62,066 nucleotides of DNA from contig JAENYN010000010.1 of the NCBI GenBank assembly GCA_016841765.1, positions 1-62,066 on the forward strand. Reading direction: 5' to 3'. The notes under the pieces are model-generated. The model had not been told where the DNA came from and searched no databases. It saw only the letters and a program-made list of their open reading frames with translations. A program made the translations under genes and the position numbers. Positions 9,264 through 17,209 of the stretch are shown in pieces. Source of the DNA: Guptibacillus hwajinpoensis. GTDB lineage: Bacteria; Bacillota; Bacilli; Bacillales; Bacillaceae_O. Within the stretch, counting starts at the first letter, position 1. Each line of letters starts with the position of its first letter.

Positions 9264-10292
9264 TTAAATAAGCTGTTTCCCTTCCTGGGAAAGAGCATAC
9301 AATATGGCATGCCTCAAGGTTGAGAAACATTGCAGGTCATTCACTTCTTCAGTTTGCGATTTGATCAATTCCATGCTTAATTCTGCCGATATGCCAACGA
9401 GGATCGTTTCGGCTCCCATTAATGAAACAGCAAGAGTCAGCTTGTTCACAAGTGAGCTGAACGTATAATTGACTGATTCATTAAGTCCGGTCAAGTCGAG
9501 GATAATGTACTTCGGCTTGAGTTTCGGCATATTCGAAAGCGTGCTGTCCAAAAGGTCTTCAGCCCGTATTTCATCGTATTTGCCAAGCATAGGAATAACG
9601 ACGATATGGTCAAGGACCGGAATCATCGGGGATGAAAGCTCGCGGACCATGTCCTGGAGTTCCCTTGTTCTTTGTTCAACAGTCTGTTCGAGTTTGTATA
9701 TTTCATTTTGTTCTTTTTCCCGGATGAGATTATGGATGTTTTCTGCGGGTGTGATCGTTGAAGGGAAGAACATGATTTCATCAAACTCATCGCCCAGAAG
9801 CTGGCTTCTGTTCAACTTGAACCAGATCTTCTTATCAAGAAGTCCGCTGATGACACCGGCATAGTGAGCAGCAAGGAAAGTTGTCGGTTTTTTCCGTTTC
9901 TGCTGCTTATTGATTTTGTATTCCCAGCTGTTTTTCAGGCGGATTACAGCTGTATTGTCGGATGGATCGAATTTTTCGGTTTCTATGTATCCCCAGCCGG
10001 CGGCCGGATAGACCATTTCCAGTGTAGAAAGGACTTCCTGTACATCGGAGCCGTTCCCAAAAAAGTCGCTGACGATACTTCCCATGCGGAATCCGGCTGC
10101 TTCAAAAACAAGGGAAGCGGACTCGTCCCCTGATACTTCTTCAATCGAGTCAAAAAATGATTTCATTGCAGTGTCTATCCAAAAAAGGACGGCGCCCCCG
10201 CCCATAAATTTAAACGTACCCTCATTAAGATCCCAATCAAAACTGGAAGGGCCTACCTGCAGGTTATAGTTGCTCTTATTTTCATCGGACAT
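9264..10292 (-). CDS. V4R-like sensor plus STAS domain protein (RsbR-type stressosome candidate)
   Basis: A 342-residue soluble protein. Residues ~15-180 resemble the V4R (4-vinyl reductase / XylR-N) small-molecule-binding fold, including AAHYAGVISGLLDKK and a GDEFDEIMF strand. Residues ~190-215 are a coiled linker (EKEQNEIYKLEQTVEQ). Residues ~220-340 form a STAS domain with LDLTGLN and MGAETILVGIS, as in the RsbR proteins that build stressosomes around RsbS and RsbT. The usual VVDT stretch with the phosphorylatable threonine is NYT here, so phosphoregulation may differ. ATG 10292 has AAAGGGGG upstream. No rsbS, rsbT or sigB genes are nearby. Role in stress signalling is inferred from architecture only. 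Confidence 0.7.
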   Translation of the reverse strand: MSDENKSNYNLQVGPSSFDWDLNEGTFKFMGGGAVLFWIDTAMKSFFDSIEEVSGDESASLVFEAAGFRMGSIVSDFFGNGSDVQEVLSTLEMVYPAAGWGYIETEKFDPSDNTAVIRLKNSWEYKINKQQKRKKPTTFLAAHYAGVISGLLDKKIWFKLNRSQLLGDEFDEIMFFPSTITPAENIHNLIREKEQNEIYKLEQTVEQRTRELQDMVRELSSPMIPVLDHIVVIPMLGKYDEIRAEDLLDSTLSNMPKLKPKYIILDLTGLNESVNYTFSSLVNKLTLAVSLMGAETILVGISAELSMELIKSQTEEVNDLQCFSTLRHAILYALSQEGKQLI

Positions 10293-10416
10293 TTCCAGAC
10301 CCCCTTTATATACCAATGTCCATCGACTGCAAAACAGTTATACTACCATACTAGTGACAGCAAAGATGGATTGTCAAAAGTTAACCTTTTTAGCAGGCGA
10401 AAATCGCCCCGGGTCC

Positions 10417-10794
10417 TTATTTGGTCACATAAGCAGCAATCGCTCTTTGCACATCATAGATGCTTTTATCTTTTCGGAACTGTTTTGAGATCGGTTCTGC
10501 TGTGCTCGATACCCAGATTTTCAATTCCGCATCCAGGTCAAAATTGCCTGCTGTCTCGACACTGAAGTGAGTGATGCTTTTGTACGGTACGGAATGGTAT
10601 TCGACCTTTTTGCCTGTCATTCCCTGCTTATCGATTAAAATAAGGCGTTTGTCTGTAAAGACCATCATGTCACGTATGATCTTAAATGCTTTTTCGACCC
10701 GTTCCGTATCGGTAACAATCTTCTCCAGATCTTTTTCAACTGATTCCAGATCGACTTCAGTCGCGTTGCCCATCAAACCATCAAGTAATCCCAT
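10417..10794 (-). CDS. Small bacterial PH-domain (bPH-type) protein
   Basis: 125 residues. After a short acidic helix (residues ~1-40) comes a beta-rich stretch with MVFTDKRLILIDKQG, TGKKVEYHSVPYKSITHFSVET and a C-terminal helix, the pattern of the bacterial PH (bPH_1) domain found in many Firmicutes. No signal peptide or membrane segment. ATG 10794 is chosen over the adjacent 10797 codon because of the GGAGGAATTC spacing. The cellular role is unknown. It is separated by 124 bases from the V4R-STAS gene and may share its transcript. Confidence 0.7.
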   Translation of the reverse strand: MGLLDGLMGNATEVDLESVEKDLEKIVTDTERVEKAFKIIRDMMVFTDKRLILIDKQGMTGKKVEYHSVPYKSITHFSVETAGNFDLDAELKIWVSSTAEPISKQFRKDKSIYDVQRAIAAYVTK

Positions 10795-10859
10795 CATGAA
10801 TTCCTCCTTTACTTGTCCTGTTTACCCTTTCTACTTTCGATGACATGTTCCTGTCTCCA

Positions 10860-11109
10860 TTGTGAAGGATTGTGAAGAAAAATGGAACTTGGACGCCTAT
10901 ATTCCACTTAATGCCAGACCGTGTTATGATAGATTCGTGTTTTTGAAATGGCTTTGGTAAAGTTTGTTGTTGATAATTCGCAAAATAGAGTTAGTACAAA
11001 GAAGTGGAAACCATTGTTACGCTCAAATTGTCTAGTTTACCAATATAAAATTTGTTTCTTATTCTTCTAATAAAGCAGGATTAGCATTAGAAAGCCGCTT
11101 AAACCGGGG
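10860..11109. other. Gene-free spacer
   Basis: AT-rich DNA between the PH-domain gene and the first of two palindromic repeats. I see no convincing reading frame with a ribosome site, no RNA motif and no terminator. The larger gap 10795-11802 holds only the repeats at 11110-11237 and 11510-11640. Confidence 0.5.
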
Positions 11110-11237
11110 AGTTGATTTCCGCTGCAGGGGCTCGCTTTCCGCGGGGCGGGCGCTGAGCCTCCTCATCGCTGCGCTCTTGCGGGGTCTCAGCTGTCCCGCC
11201 AATCCCGCAGGAGTCGAGCCCCTTCCGCTCCAATCAA
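11110..11237. repeat. Bacillaceae intergenic imperfect-palindrome repeat, copy 2
   Basis: Starts with GTTGATT and ends with AATCAAC. The arms GGGGCTCGCTTTCC and GAGTCGAGCCCCTTCCGC face each other around GCCTCCTCATCGCTGCGC and TGCGGGGTCTCAG. Same family as the other three copies. Confidence 0.85.
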
Positions 11238-11509
11238 CTAGTGCTTGGACAGCTGAACTTCTTTTTTTTGTTCAATCGGTAGTTTATATAAAAACAAGCA
11301 GTCCTGCTCCGTTTTCTTATAAGTGAAGGAGACCATCTATTGCTAATAAGAATAATCGTTTAATTCAAACCTTCTATCCAAGTCTATCTATCTTGAATGA
11401 TAAGGTCTTTTTGAAAAGGTGTTGATCAGTTTTCCTTAAATCACAAAGTGACGATGTACTCCATAACACAGTTATTTATTCCTTTTTGCAATATTATTGT
11501 TTTACAACT

Positions 11510-11640
11510 GAGTGGATTGCAGCGGAAGGCATTCGACTCCTGCGGGAGTAGCGAACAGGGGAGACCCCGGAAGCGCGAATAGCGCTGAGGAGGCTTCCCG
11601 GTCGCCCCGCGGAAAGCGAATGCCTGCAGCGGAAAGGAAC
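11510..11640. repeat. Bacillaceae intergenic imperfect-palindrome repeat, copy 3 (inverted)
   Basis: The reverse orientation of copy 2: GCATTCGACTCCTGCGGGAG at the left, GAGACCCCGGAAGCGCGAA in the middle and GCCCCGCGGAAAGCGAATGC at the right. It lies 270 bases from copy 2, so the pair forms a larger inverted arrangement. Confidence 0.8.
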
Positions 11641-11802
11641 GGACAATCTCCAGACTAACCTGCTATCATTTTTGCAATTAATAAGGATGGATTAGTTTGA
11701 CAAGCCGAAAATTCAAACTTCTTGATTTATGGGATATATACTTTGCTGCTGAATAACAACAATGAACTTTAACACAGACTTTAAAACAGTGGAGGAACCA
11801 AA

Positions 11803-12756
11803 TTGAACATTATCAATACAGACAAGAGACACAACAAATCAGCTGAAAAGCCGTTTCGTTTGGCGGCATTACTGCTCGCCCTTCTCATTGCCGCTACAGG
11901 ATGTGCCAGTGAAGGGACAGCCCCGGCTGCAGGCGGAGAGGGCCCCACAGAAACAGCAGAACAGGATAAGCAAGTCCAGCAGGAGAAGCAGAAACCCGAT
12001 TCTGCCGGAGACAGCAATGACGTAGAGGAAGAAGAGGCTTATGAAAAACCTTTTATCCCTGCGACTGTCACAAGGGTGGTGGACGGCGACACAATGAAGG
12101 TCGAGCTTGAAAACGGCCGCGAAGAAACGCTCCGGCTTCTTCTTGTTGACACACCGGAATCAGTCCATCCCAACAAACCGGTCCAGCCTTTTGCGATAGA
12201 GGCATCTGATTATGCGAAGAAAACACTTACCGGCAAAAATGTAAAACTTCAAATCGATGTAAGCGAACGCGATAAGTACGGCCGCCTGCTCGTTTATTTA
12301 CATGTAGATGGATATGACTTCAATAAGTCGCTGGTTGAAAAAGGGCTTGCCCGCGTTGCTTATGTTTGGGCCCCAAATACATCCAGGGCCGATGAATACT
12401 ATGAAGCACAGAAAATTGCCCGGCAAGCCGGAAAAGGCATCTGGTCTATCGAAGATTATGCCAGGGAGGACGGCTTCAATGACGCAACAGCCGATTCCGG
12501 GGAGTCAGAAAAAGAAGCTTCATCAAAAAGCGGACCTGTCATAGCCGGAGCGAAGACGGATGAGGACTCAGGTTCCCGAACAGATTCACCAACCGGTTTG
12601 AAGTTTGACCCTGATGGCCCTGACCGTGACTGCGGGGATTTTTCCACCCAGCGTGAGGCACAGGCGTTTTACGAGGCAGCCGGCGGGCCGGCTGTGGATC
12701 CGCATCGCCTGGATGGGCGGGACGGTGACGGGATTGTTTGTGAGAGTTTGCCGTAA
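11803..12756 (+). CDS. Lipoprotein thermonuclease with C-terminal Excalibur domain
   Basis: 317 residues in four parts: an N-terminal signal with lipobox LIAATGC (lipidated Cys-34); a low-complexity acidic linker (~35-80); a staphylococcal-nuclease domain (~85-225) with VVDGDTMKV, the catalytic [10 protein letters not shown] arginine and [12 protein letters not shown]; and a C-terminal Excalibur calcium-binding motif with the signature DRDCGDF and [12 protein letters not shown] (~275-317). It should sit on the outer face of the membrane and degrade DNA and RNA, like Bacillus YncB/YhcR-type nucleases. TTG 11803 has GTGGAGGAACC upstream. No operon partner is seen. Nutrient scavenging from nucleic acids is inferred. 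Confidence 0.9.
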   Translation: MNIINTDKRHNKSAEKPFRLAALLLALLIAATGCASEGTAPAAGGEGPTETAEQDKQVQQEKQKPDSAGDSNDVEEEEAYEKPFIPATVTRVVDGDTMKVELENGREETLRLLLVDTPESVHPNKPVQPFAIEASDYAKKTLTGKNVKLQIDVSERDKYGRLLVYLHVDGYDFNKSLVEKGLARVAYVWAPNTSRADEYYEAQKIARQAGKGIWSIEDYAREDGFNDATADSGESEKEASSKSGPVIAGAKTDEDSGSRTDSPTGLKFDPDGPDRDCGDFSTQREAQAFYEAAGGPAVDPHRLDGRDGDGIVCESLP

Positions 12757-12774
12757 TAAGGGCGGCCGGACGTT

Positions 12775-12840
12775 GGCGCGTGGCCGTCGTTGACGTGAAT
12801 CCCGACCTGTTAGGCGCGAAAAGCCGTAGTTTCGGGAATG
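12775..12840. repeat. Possible degenerate copy of the GGCGTGAAA repeat
   Basis: GGCGCGTGG at 12775, GACGTGAAT at 12792, GGCGCGAAA at 12813 and a poor match at 12834. The last intervals are 21 bases, the period of the arrays at 24.7 and 61.7 kb. Only one good box is present, so this may be chance. Confidence 0.25.
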
Positions 12841-12914
12841 AAAAAAATCAACTATAACGGAATCACACGGTAAATTACTGCTTTTAAAACAGCTAAACCC
12901 TATAGAAAACGCAG

Positions 12915-12942
12915 AGGTTCATACTTCCTCTGCGTTTTTCAG
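12915..12942. terminator. Bidirectional terminator
   Basis: AAAACGCAGAGG and CCTCTGCGTTTT form a perfect stem with A and T runs on both sides. It can serve the nuclease gene on the plus strand and the small membrane protein gene on the minus strand. Confidence 0.8.
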
Positions 12943-12997
12943 TATTTAAATGAATTGTTATTCAACACTTTTTGTTTATGTATATTATTCATAAAGC

Positions 12998-13294
12998 TTA
13001 TTTTCCTATGAAGTAGATTGAAAAAATAAAGGTATTTAAAACGAGTACGGATAATGGAATGATCGAAGTGAATAAAGATACAACCATTTTTGTTATTTTG
13101 CGTTCACCATTTGCTTTTATTAAGAAGAACAGCGATGCGATTACTAAGAAATAAGTAGACAAAGTCCCTGTTAATAAAACACTTTTTTTCAATTCCCCCG
13201 TTAGCCATGCCCAATTTTCCATATTGAAAACAACGACTAAACTTGTAAGAGTTGTTGACATTGAGGCGATAAACCATTTAGTAAAGCTTTTCAT
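12998..13294 (-). CDS. Small hypothetical membrane protein
   Basis: 98 residues with three or four predicted membrane helices (about residues 7-24, 38-60 and 68-94), joined by a basic KANGERKITK loop. ATG 13294 has an AAGGAAGAGGG site, supporting expression. I do not recognise a family. It stands alone between the nuclease terminator and a repeat-rich stretch, and its DNA is visibly more AT-rich than its neighbours, so it may have been acquired horizontally. Confidence 0.6.
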   Translation of the reverse strand: MKSFTKWFIASMSTTLTSLVVVFNMENWAWLTGELKKSVLLTGTLSTYFLVIASLFFLIKANGERKITKMVVSLFTSIIPLSVLVLNTFIFSIYFIGK

Positions 13295-13435
13295 TGATTT
13301 TACCCTCTTCCTTCAAATTATCTTGTTACGTCATTTTACAATTTATTATTAAGTTTACAACTCCATATATTTATTTTAACAAAAAACCTGTTTCTTCTGT
13401 AAAAACATTTTAAAAATAGGTTCTGTCAAACCTCG

Positions 13436-13463
13436 TTGTTGATTTTCGCTGCTGGGCTCGCTT
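13436..13463. repeat. Truncated left arm of the Bacillaceae intergenic repeat
   Basis: GTTGATTTTCGCTGCTGGGC and CTCGCTTTC match the left arm of copy 2, but the right half is missing and the DNA runs into a decayed reading frame. Confidence 0.5.
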
Positions 13464-13660
13464 TCACCACAGGCACGAGTGCGTCATCCGTTCCTGCTTC
13501 CCTCCGGTCGCACTCACGGCGGTCAGCCATTTCGCCAAATTGTCCGTCCACAGGATACGGTCCGCCATAAAACCGATTTGATCTTCCGTATACAGGACAC
13601 CGCGCAGGGATTGCGTATAAGTGTCAGCCCCATTAGCTACACATAAACAATTGCATCACT
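13464..13660 (-). pseudogene. Decayed fragment of an unknown protein gene
   Basis: On the minus strand one frame reads about 55 residues that look like genuine protein (DTYTQSLRGVLYTEDQIG, then FMADRILWTDNLAKWLTAVS), ending in TGA at 13464-13466. There is no start codon with a ribosome site, and an in-frame stop lies just upstream near 13657. The C-terminal end runs into the truncated repeat arm at 13436-13463. I do not know the parent protein. It is probably the relic of a gene cut by rearrangement at the repeat. Confidence 0.35.
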
Positions 13661-13793
13661 AAATGCCACTTCATCACCTCTCATGCTAATCTATTCCGGG
13701 TATATGTCCGCTGTGGTGTTTCCAGTTTAGGTTGGATAACTTTAATTTTATAAAATGGGATTTGTTAAAGCTCAAAGTTGATTTTTTACACTA

Positions 13794-13983
13794 GTTGATT
13801 GGAGTGGAAGGTGCGAGACTCCTCGAAAATAAAAAACAATTTTCTTCGTGCGGTGTCAATTCGAAGAAGCTTATTCAATGTCCTGCGGGACTAGCGGGAC
13901 AGGTGAGACCCCGCAAGAGCGATAGCGATGAGGAGGCTCACCGCCCGCCCCGCGGAAAGCGAGTACCTGCAACGGAAATCAAC
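13794..13983. repeat. Bacillaceae intergenic repeat, copy 4, interrupted by a 61-bp insertion
   Basis: GTTGATT to AATCAAC with the usual arms (GGAAGGTGCGAGACTCCT, GCGGGACTAGCGGGACAGG, CCGCCCGCCCCGCGGAAAGC). Compared with the other copies, 13824-13884 is extra: an AT-rich segment carrying the inverted pair CTTCG / CGAAG and flanked on both sides by TCCT. Confidence 0.75.
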
Positions 13984-14215
13984 ACTAACGTTTAACAGAG
14001 CCATAAAATAAAAAAGGCAGATTGACAGCAATTGTCAACAGGATTAAACTTGAAGTGGAATCATACTTTCAGACTATAACATCATACATATTTCCGTGAA
14101 TTTTATACTGTAACGGACACCCAGGGAGAGCTTCATGAGCGGCTCTCCTTATTGCGTTTTCACCATGAAGTTGACGTGCTCGCCCGTTGTGTGTGTTTAA
14201 AAGGGAGGGAGTAAG

Positions 14216-14932
14216 GTGAAAAAACAGATGGCATGTGGAGTAGGGATTGCTGTCATATTGTTGGCTGCAGGCTGCCAGACGGCAGTCAGCGGGGAAACAA
14301 AAGAAGCGGATATTCTCATTGAAAAGGATGGAGCGGAAGAATTGGACGTGGAATTGAAACTCGGTGCCGGGGAACTGTCGGTTTCAGGTGGCGCCAGGGA
14401 GTGGGCGGAAGGAACGGTAGTTTACAACCATAAAGATTTTGAGCCGGATACGTCTTATGATAAAAGCGGCCGGAAGGGAAAAATAGTGATAGCCCAAAAG
14501 AAGCAGGGTCTCGGCAACATGACGGTTGGCGATATTAAAAACGAATGGGACATCCGCCTCAATGATGAGGTTCCGATCGGGCTGTCCGTGAACTCCGGGG
14601 CATCCGACACTGAGTTGGAGCTCAGCGGATTAAATTTGTCAGACCTGGAAATAAATGCGGGAGTCGGTGATATAACCGTTGACCTATCCGGCGATTGGCC
14701 GCAGAGCTTTGATGTCGCGTTTGAAACCGGCGTCGGGCAAACAACCGTCATTCTGCCTGAAAAGGTCGGGGTGAAACTGGAAACACATAAAGGGATCGGC
14801 GAGACGAATATTGACGGGTTCATTTCGGAAGGTGACGGGGTTTATGTGAACGAAGCATACGGCAAAACGGATGTGCAGATTGAAATTGAGGCCAATCTCG
14901 GTGTTGGGGAAGCCAATTTTGAAATGGAATAA
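14216..14932 (+). CDS. Lipoprotein with toast-rack / adhesin-like beta repeats
   Basis: 238 residues. The N-terminus is a lipoprotein signal with lipobox LLAAGC (lipidated Cys-20). The mature part is a beta-solenoid-like series of LGAGELSVSGG, INAGVGDITVDLSG, ETGVGQTTVILPE, KGIGETNIDG and LGVGEANFE strands, the pattern of the toast_rack/DUF2154 and DUF4097-type domains. Such proteins are surface-exposed; relatives (LiaF-type C-terminal domains) modulate envelope-stress signalling. GTG 14216 follows AAAGGGAGGGAG. It is monocistronic with a terminator behind it. No partner kinase is nearby, so function is open. Confidence 0.7.
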   Translation: MKKQMACGVGIAVILLAAGCQTAVSGETKEADILIEKDGAEELDVELKLGAGELSVSGGAREWAEGTVVYNHKDFEPDTSYDKSGRKGKIVIAQKKQGLGNMTVGDIKNEWDIRLNDEVPIGLSVNSGASDTELELSGLNLSDLEINAGVGDITVDLSGDWPQSFDVAFETGVGQTTVILPEKVGVKLETHKGIGETNIDGFISEGDGVYVNEAYGKTDVQIEIEANLGVGEANFEME

Positions 14933-14936
14933 TGAA

Positions 14937-14977
14937 AAAGGGCCCGGTTCACTGCTAAGAGTGGCCGGGTCCTTTTT
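14937..14977. terminator. Bidirectional terminator
   Basis: GGGCCCGGTTCACT pairs with AGTGGCCGGGTCC, with A run before and T run after. It serves the lipoprotein gene and the convergent BASS transporter gene. Confidence 0.8.
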
Positions 14978-14997
14978 CGTGTTAAGACCGGATGATA

Positions 14998-15978
14998 TTA
15001 TGAGACCTCAGGTGCTTCAGGACGCCCGGAAGCTTTTTTATCCTTGAAGGAAGTGTTGTGAGCTTTTCCCCAATAGGTGGCAAGGAGCGGTCCGGAAATA
15101 TTATGCCAGACACTGAATAGGGCGCTTGGCACAGCTGCCAGCGGTGAAAAATGAGCGGCGGCAAGGGCGGCGCCGAGACCTGAATTTTGCATTCCGACTT
15201 CAATGGATATCGCTTTTGAATCGGTATGATCCATTTTGAACAACTTTGCAGCCCAGTAGCCGATGAACAGTCCGATCAGGTTATGGAGCATCACAACGGA
15301 AAACAGCAGCACTCCTGTTTCCGCTATTTTTTCTTTACTGAGGCCGACAACCGCTGCAACGATGGCGACAATTGCAATGACGGAAATAAGCGGCAGGACT
15401 TCAGTGCTTTTTTCCACGGTCGATTTGAATGCCAGTTTGACGATAAGGCCAAGGATGATCGGCAGGATGACAATTTGTACGATTGACATAAACAGGCTGC
15501 CTGCTGAGACCGGCAGCCATTTGCTGGCAAGCAACAGTGTGATTGCCGGTGTCAGGACAGGGGCAAGCAAAGTGGAAACGGAAGTGATGGCGACCGACAG
15601 CGCCGTGTTCCCCTTTGCAAGGTATGTCATGACGTTGGATGCTGTTCCGCCCGGACAGCTGCCGACAAGAATGACACCCGCGGCAATTTCAGGCGGCAGG
15701 TCGAGTACAACAGCAAGTGCATAAGCGACAAGCGGCATGATCACAAATTGTGCACCCACTCCGATTGCGACTTTTTTCGGCTGCTGGGCAACTGCCTTGA
15801 AATCGCTGACCGACAGGGTCATTCCCATGCCGAACATGATAATGCCGAGCAAGATCGCTATGTAAGGCCCGATCCATGTGAAGCCTTCCGGGTAAACGAA
15901 GCCAAGGACCGCAAACAACAGTACCCAGATTGCAAATGTGTTTCCAGCGAATGTACTAGCTCTGGCAAGTGATTTCAA
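14998..15978 (-). CDS. BASS-family sodium-dependent transporter (YocS-like)
   Basis: 326 residues with about nine or ten membrane helices. The family signature is present: [11 protein letters not shown] near residue 50, [19 protein letters not shown] in the first unwound helix, and [15 protein letters not shown] in the matching second one, which form the sodium and substrate sites. Close relatives are B. subtilis YocS and PanS-type carriers; the substrate may be a keto acid or bile-acid-like organic anion but is not determined. Start: TTG 15978 has a GGAGGG site seven bases upstream, while the upstream ATG at 16008 lies inside the promoter -10 box and is rejected. Confidence 0.87.
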   Translation of the reverse strand: MKSLARASTFAGNTFAIWVLLFAVLGFVYPEGFTWIGPYIAILLGIIMFGMGMTLSVSDFKAVAQQPKKVAIGVGAQFVIMPLVAYALAVVLDLPPEIAAGVILVGSCPGGTASNVMTYLAKGNTALSVAITSVSTLLAPVLTPAITLLLASKWLPVSAGSLFMSIVQIVILPIILGLIVKLAFKSTVEKSTEVLPLISVIAIVAIVAAVVGLSKEKIAETGVLLFSVVMLHNLIGLFIGYWAAKLFKMDHTDSKAISIEVGMQNSGLGAALAAAHFSPLAAVPSALFSVWHNISGPLLATYWGKAHNTSFKDKKASGRPEAPEVS

Positions 15979-16006
15979 AAAAATCCCTCCTAAAGTTTTA
16001 ATTTCC

Positions 16007-16034
16007 ATTATACGTATAATTCAGAAAATTTCAA
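16007..16034 (-). promoter_or_regulatory. SigA-type promoter of the BASS transporter gene
   Basis: Read on the minus strand, TTGAAA (16029-16034) and TATAAT (16007-16012) are 16 bases apart. The TTG start is about 28 bases beyond the -10. Confidence 0.6.
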
Positions 16035-16215
16035 TGCTAAAAAGCAAAAAAGCGATAAAGGATTAAACGGCAGATTGTGGCAGAAAAAGGGCGGAAAAAA
16101 GGCGGTTGTGTGAACAGTTAAGACAGCTTGTTTTCATGTGCTGTTTTTCATTTCTACTTTCTGGTAAATTTGACGTACATTGTGGAGATTTTAACGTTTT
16201 CAGAAGGAGAGGGAT

Positions 16216-16404
16216 ATGATGAAGGAAATTGAATTGAATGTTGCAGGTGCCGAAAAGAAGGGGTGCGGCTGTAAAAGCAAGCATAAGCATGAAGAGCAGG
16301 GGCACAGCGGCTGCAAAAACAGTCATGGCGGGCATCATCACCATACTCATGGCGGCGGAGGCTGCGGCTGCAAGCATAAGCATCGTGAAAAAGCAGCTGA
16401 GTAG
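16216..16404 (+). CDS. Cys/His-rich metal-binding mini-protein
   Basis: 62 residues with 5 cysteines and 11 histidines: GCGC near residue 17, KHKH, a central HHHHTH run, and a second GCGC followed by KHKH. The paired CGC motifs and histidine clusters are almost certainly for binding soft or transition metals (zinc, nickel, copper or cobalt). No signal peptide or membrane segment, so it is likely a cytoplasmic buffer or chaperone. ATG 16216 has AGAAGGAGAGGG upstream. It lies between a transporter gene on the other strand and an S-box-like leader. I recognise no named family. Confidence 0.65.
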   Translation: MMKEIELNVAGAEKKGCGCKSKHKHEEQGHSGCKNSHGGHHHHTHGGGGCGCKHKHREKAAE

Positions 16405-16586
16405 GCAGGTTTTGATTCGGTAAGCTTTGACTTTTGATCATGCGGGTTGCCCTGACATGCCTGCATAACTATTTCCCCGGGAGGAACCGTACCAATTTGA
16501 ACAGAAAGCGCATGTTAGTTTTCAGAAAAATATAATTTTTTTCACATCAATACGGGGATCACCTTATTTTTCACCTGTTCATATGG

Positions 16587-16592
16587 TATACT
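16587..16592 (+). promoter_or_regulatory. Candidate -10 box of the S-box-like leader
   Basis: TATACT about 16 bases before the aptamer; only a weak -35 (TTATTT) is visible 17 bases further up. Confidence 0.4.
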
Positions 16593-16607
16593 TGAAATAT
16601 CAATAAA

Positions 16608-16712
16608 GGTTATCAGGAGTGGACGAGAGATCTGGCTCTTTGACTCCACAGCAACCTGTCGAAAGGGACAAGGTGCTCCAACCAGCAAAGCTGCGCTTTG
16701 AATGATGGCAAC
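16608..16712 (+). ncRNA. Variant SAM-I (S-box) type riboswitch
   Basis: The order of conserved S-box pieces is kept: GGTTATCA, GGAGTGGACGAGAGA, CTGGCTCTTTGACTCC, GCAACC, a variable hairpin closed by CTGTC/GGACA, AAGGTGCTCCAACC, and a 3' strand TGATGGCAAC that closes P1 with GGTTATCA. Compared with the canonical S-box at 25236 it differs in the GAGGGA...CCC stem (GAGAGA...CTC) and the GAAACCC segment. A rho-independent terminator follows at 16719. Ligand could be SAM or a related compound; homology is by eye. Confidence 0.75.
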
Positions 16713-16718
16713 GGAGGA

Positions 16719-16754
16719 AACTCTTTTTGCGGCAAAGCGGAAAGGGTTTTTTGT
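16719..16754 (+). terminator. Riboswitch expression-platform terminator
   Basis: AACTCTTTTTGC pairs, with G-U wobbles, with GCGGAAAGGGTT and is followed by TTTTTTG. It lies between the aptamer and the 16834 gene. Confidence 0.75.
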
Positions 16755-16833
16755 TTTCTCCGGAAACAGGTTTCCTGTTTCGTTATCATGCCTCTCTTGA
16801 TACCCTGGACATTTTCTCAAGGGGAGATATTTG

Positions 16834-17163
16834 ATGAACATCAATGGAACAGCACGAGGGCACATGGCGAAGAGCATGACGCCGGCCAGGTTCATCGGAC
16901 ATGTGGTGAACTTCATGGACCGGCAGCTTAAGGAATTTGATCCGCATGCACACGCGACGTTGAATCCGTTTTATAACCGTTTTTATGTCAAAGTTTTTTA
17001 TGAAGGGCGCTTTCATATTCTGTCTTTCTCGGATGAGTCTGTAATACGGTATCAAAGAAGAGGCCCATACGCGCTTGACCGGGAAATGTGGAACCGGCTT
17101 TTTGACAGGGGACTTTATATTCCGGTCAAAGGCCGGTATTTGACCATGATGTATGCCGGATAA
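16834..17163 (+). CDS. Unknown 109-residue protein under S-box-like control
   Basis: A basic, soluble 109-residue protein without signal peptide or membrane helix. It contains a helical N-terminus (TPARFIGHVVNFMDRQLKEF), an HAHATLNPFYNRFYVKVFY stretch and a beta-like FHILSFSDESVIRYQRRGPY segment. I recognise no family and no member of the known Bacillus S-box regulon of this size. ATG 16834 is preceded by AAGGGGAG; TTG 16831 is possible. A variant SAM-type riboswitch and a terminator lie upstream and a clean terminator lies downstream, so it is a single-gene transcription unit, presumably expressed when the ligand is scarce. Confidence 0.6.
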   Translation: MNINGTARGHMAKSMTPARFIGHVVNFMDRQLKEFDPHAHATLNPFYNRFYVKVFYEGRFHILSFSDESVIRYQRRGPYALDREMWNRLFDRGLYIPVKGRYLTMMYAG

Positions 17164-17176
17164 TGTATGTAAGGGG

Positions 17177-17209
17177 GAGCAGGCTGAACGAACAGCCTGC
17201 TCTTTTTTT
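17177..17209. terminator. Terminator of the S-box-controlled gene
   Basis: GAGCAGGCTG and CAGCCTGCTC form a perfect stem followed by seven T. Confidence 0.85.

Noticed and set aside
9010-9330. 106-residue minus-strand frame after the STAS gene
   Set aside because: It overlaps the STAS gene end in another frame and runs through a hairpin repeat; no ribosome site.
12973-12989. Second PlcR box near 12980 (TATGTATATTATTCATA)
   Set aside because: The half sites are one base too far apart for the consensus, and it lies past the 3' ends of both neighbouring genes.
13795-13995. 66-residue frame in the fourth palindromic repeat
   Set aside because: It lies wholly inside the noncoding repeat and its insertion, and lacks a ribosome site.
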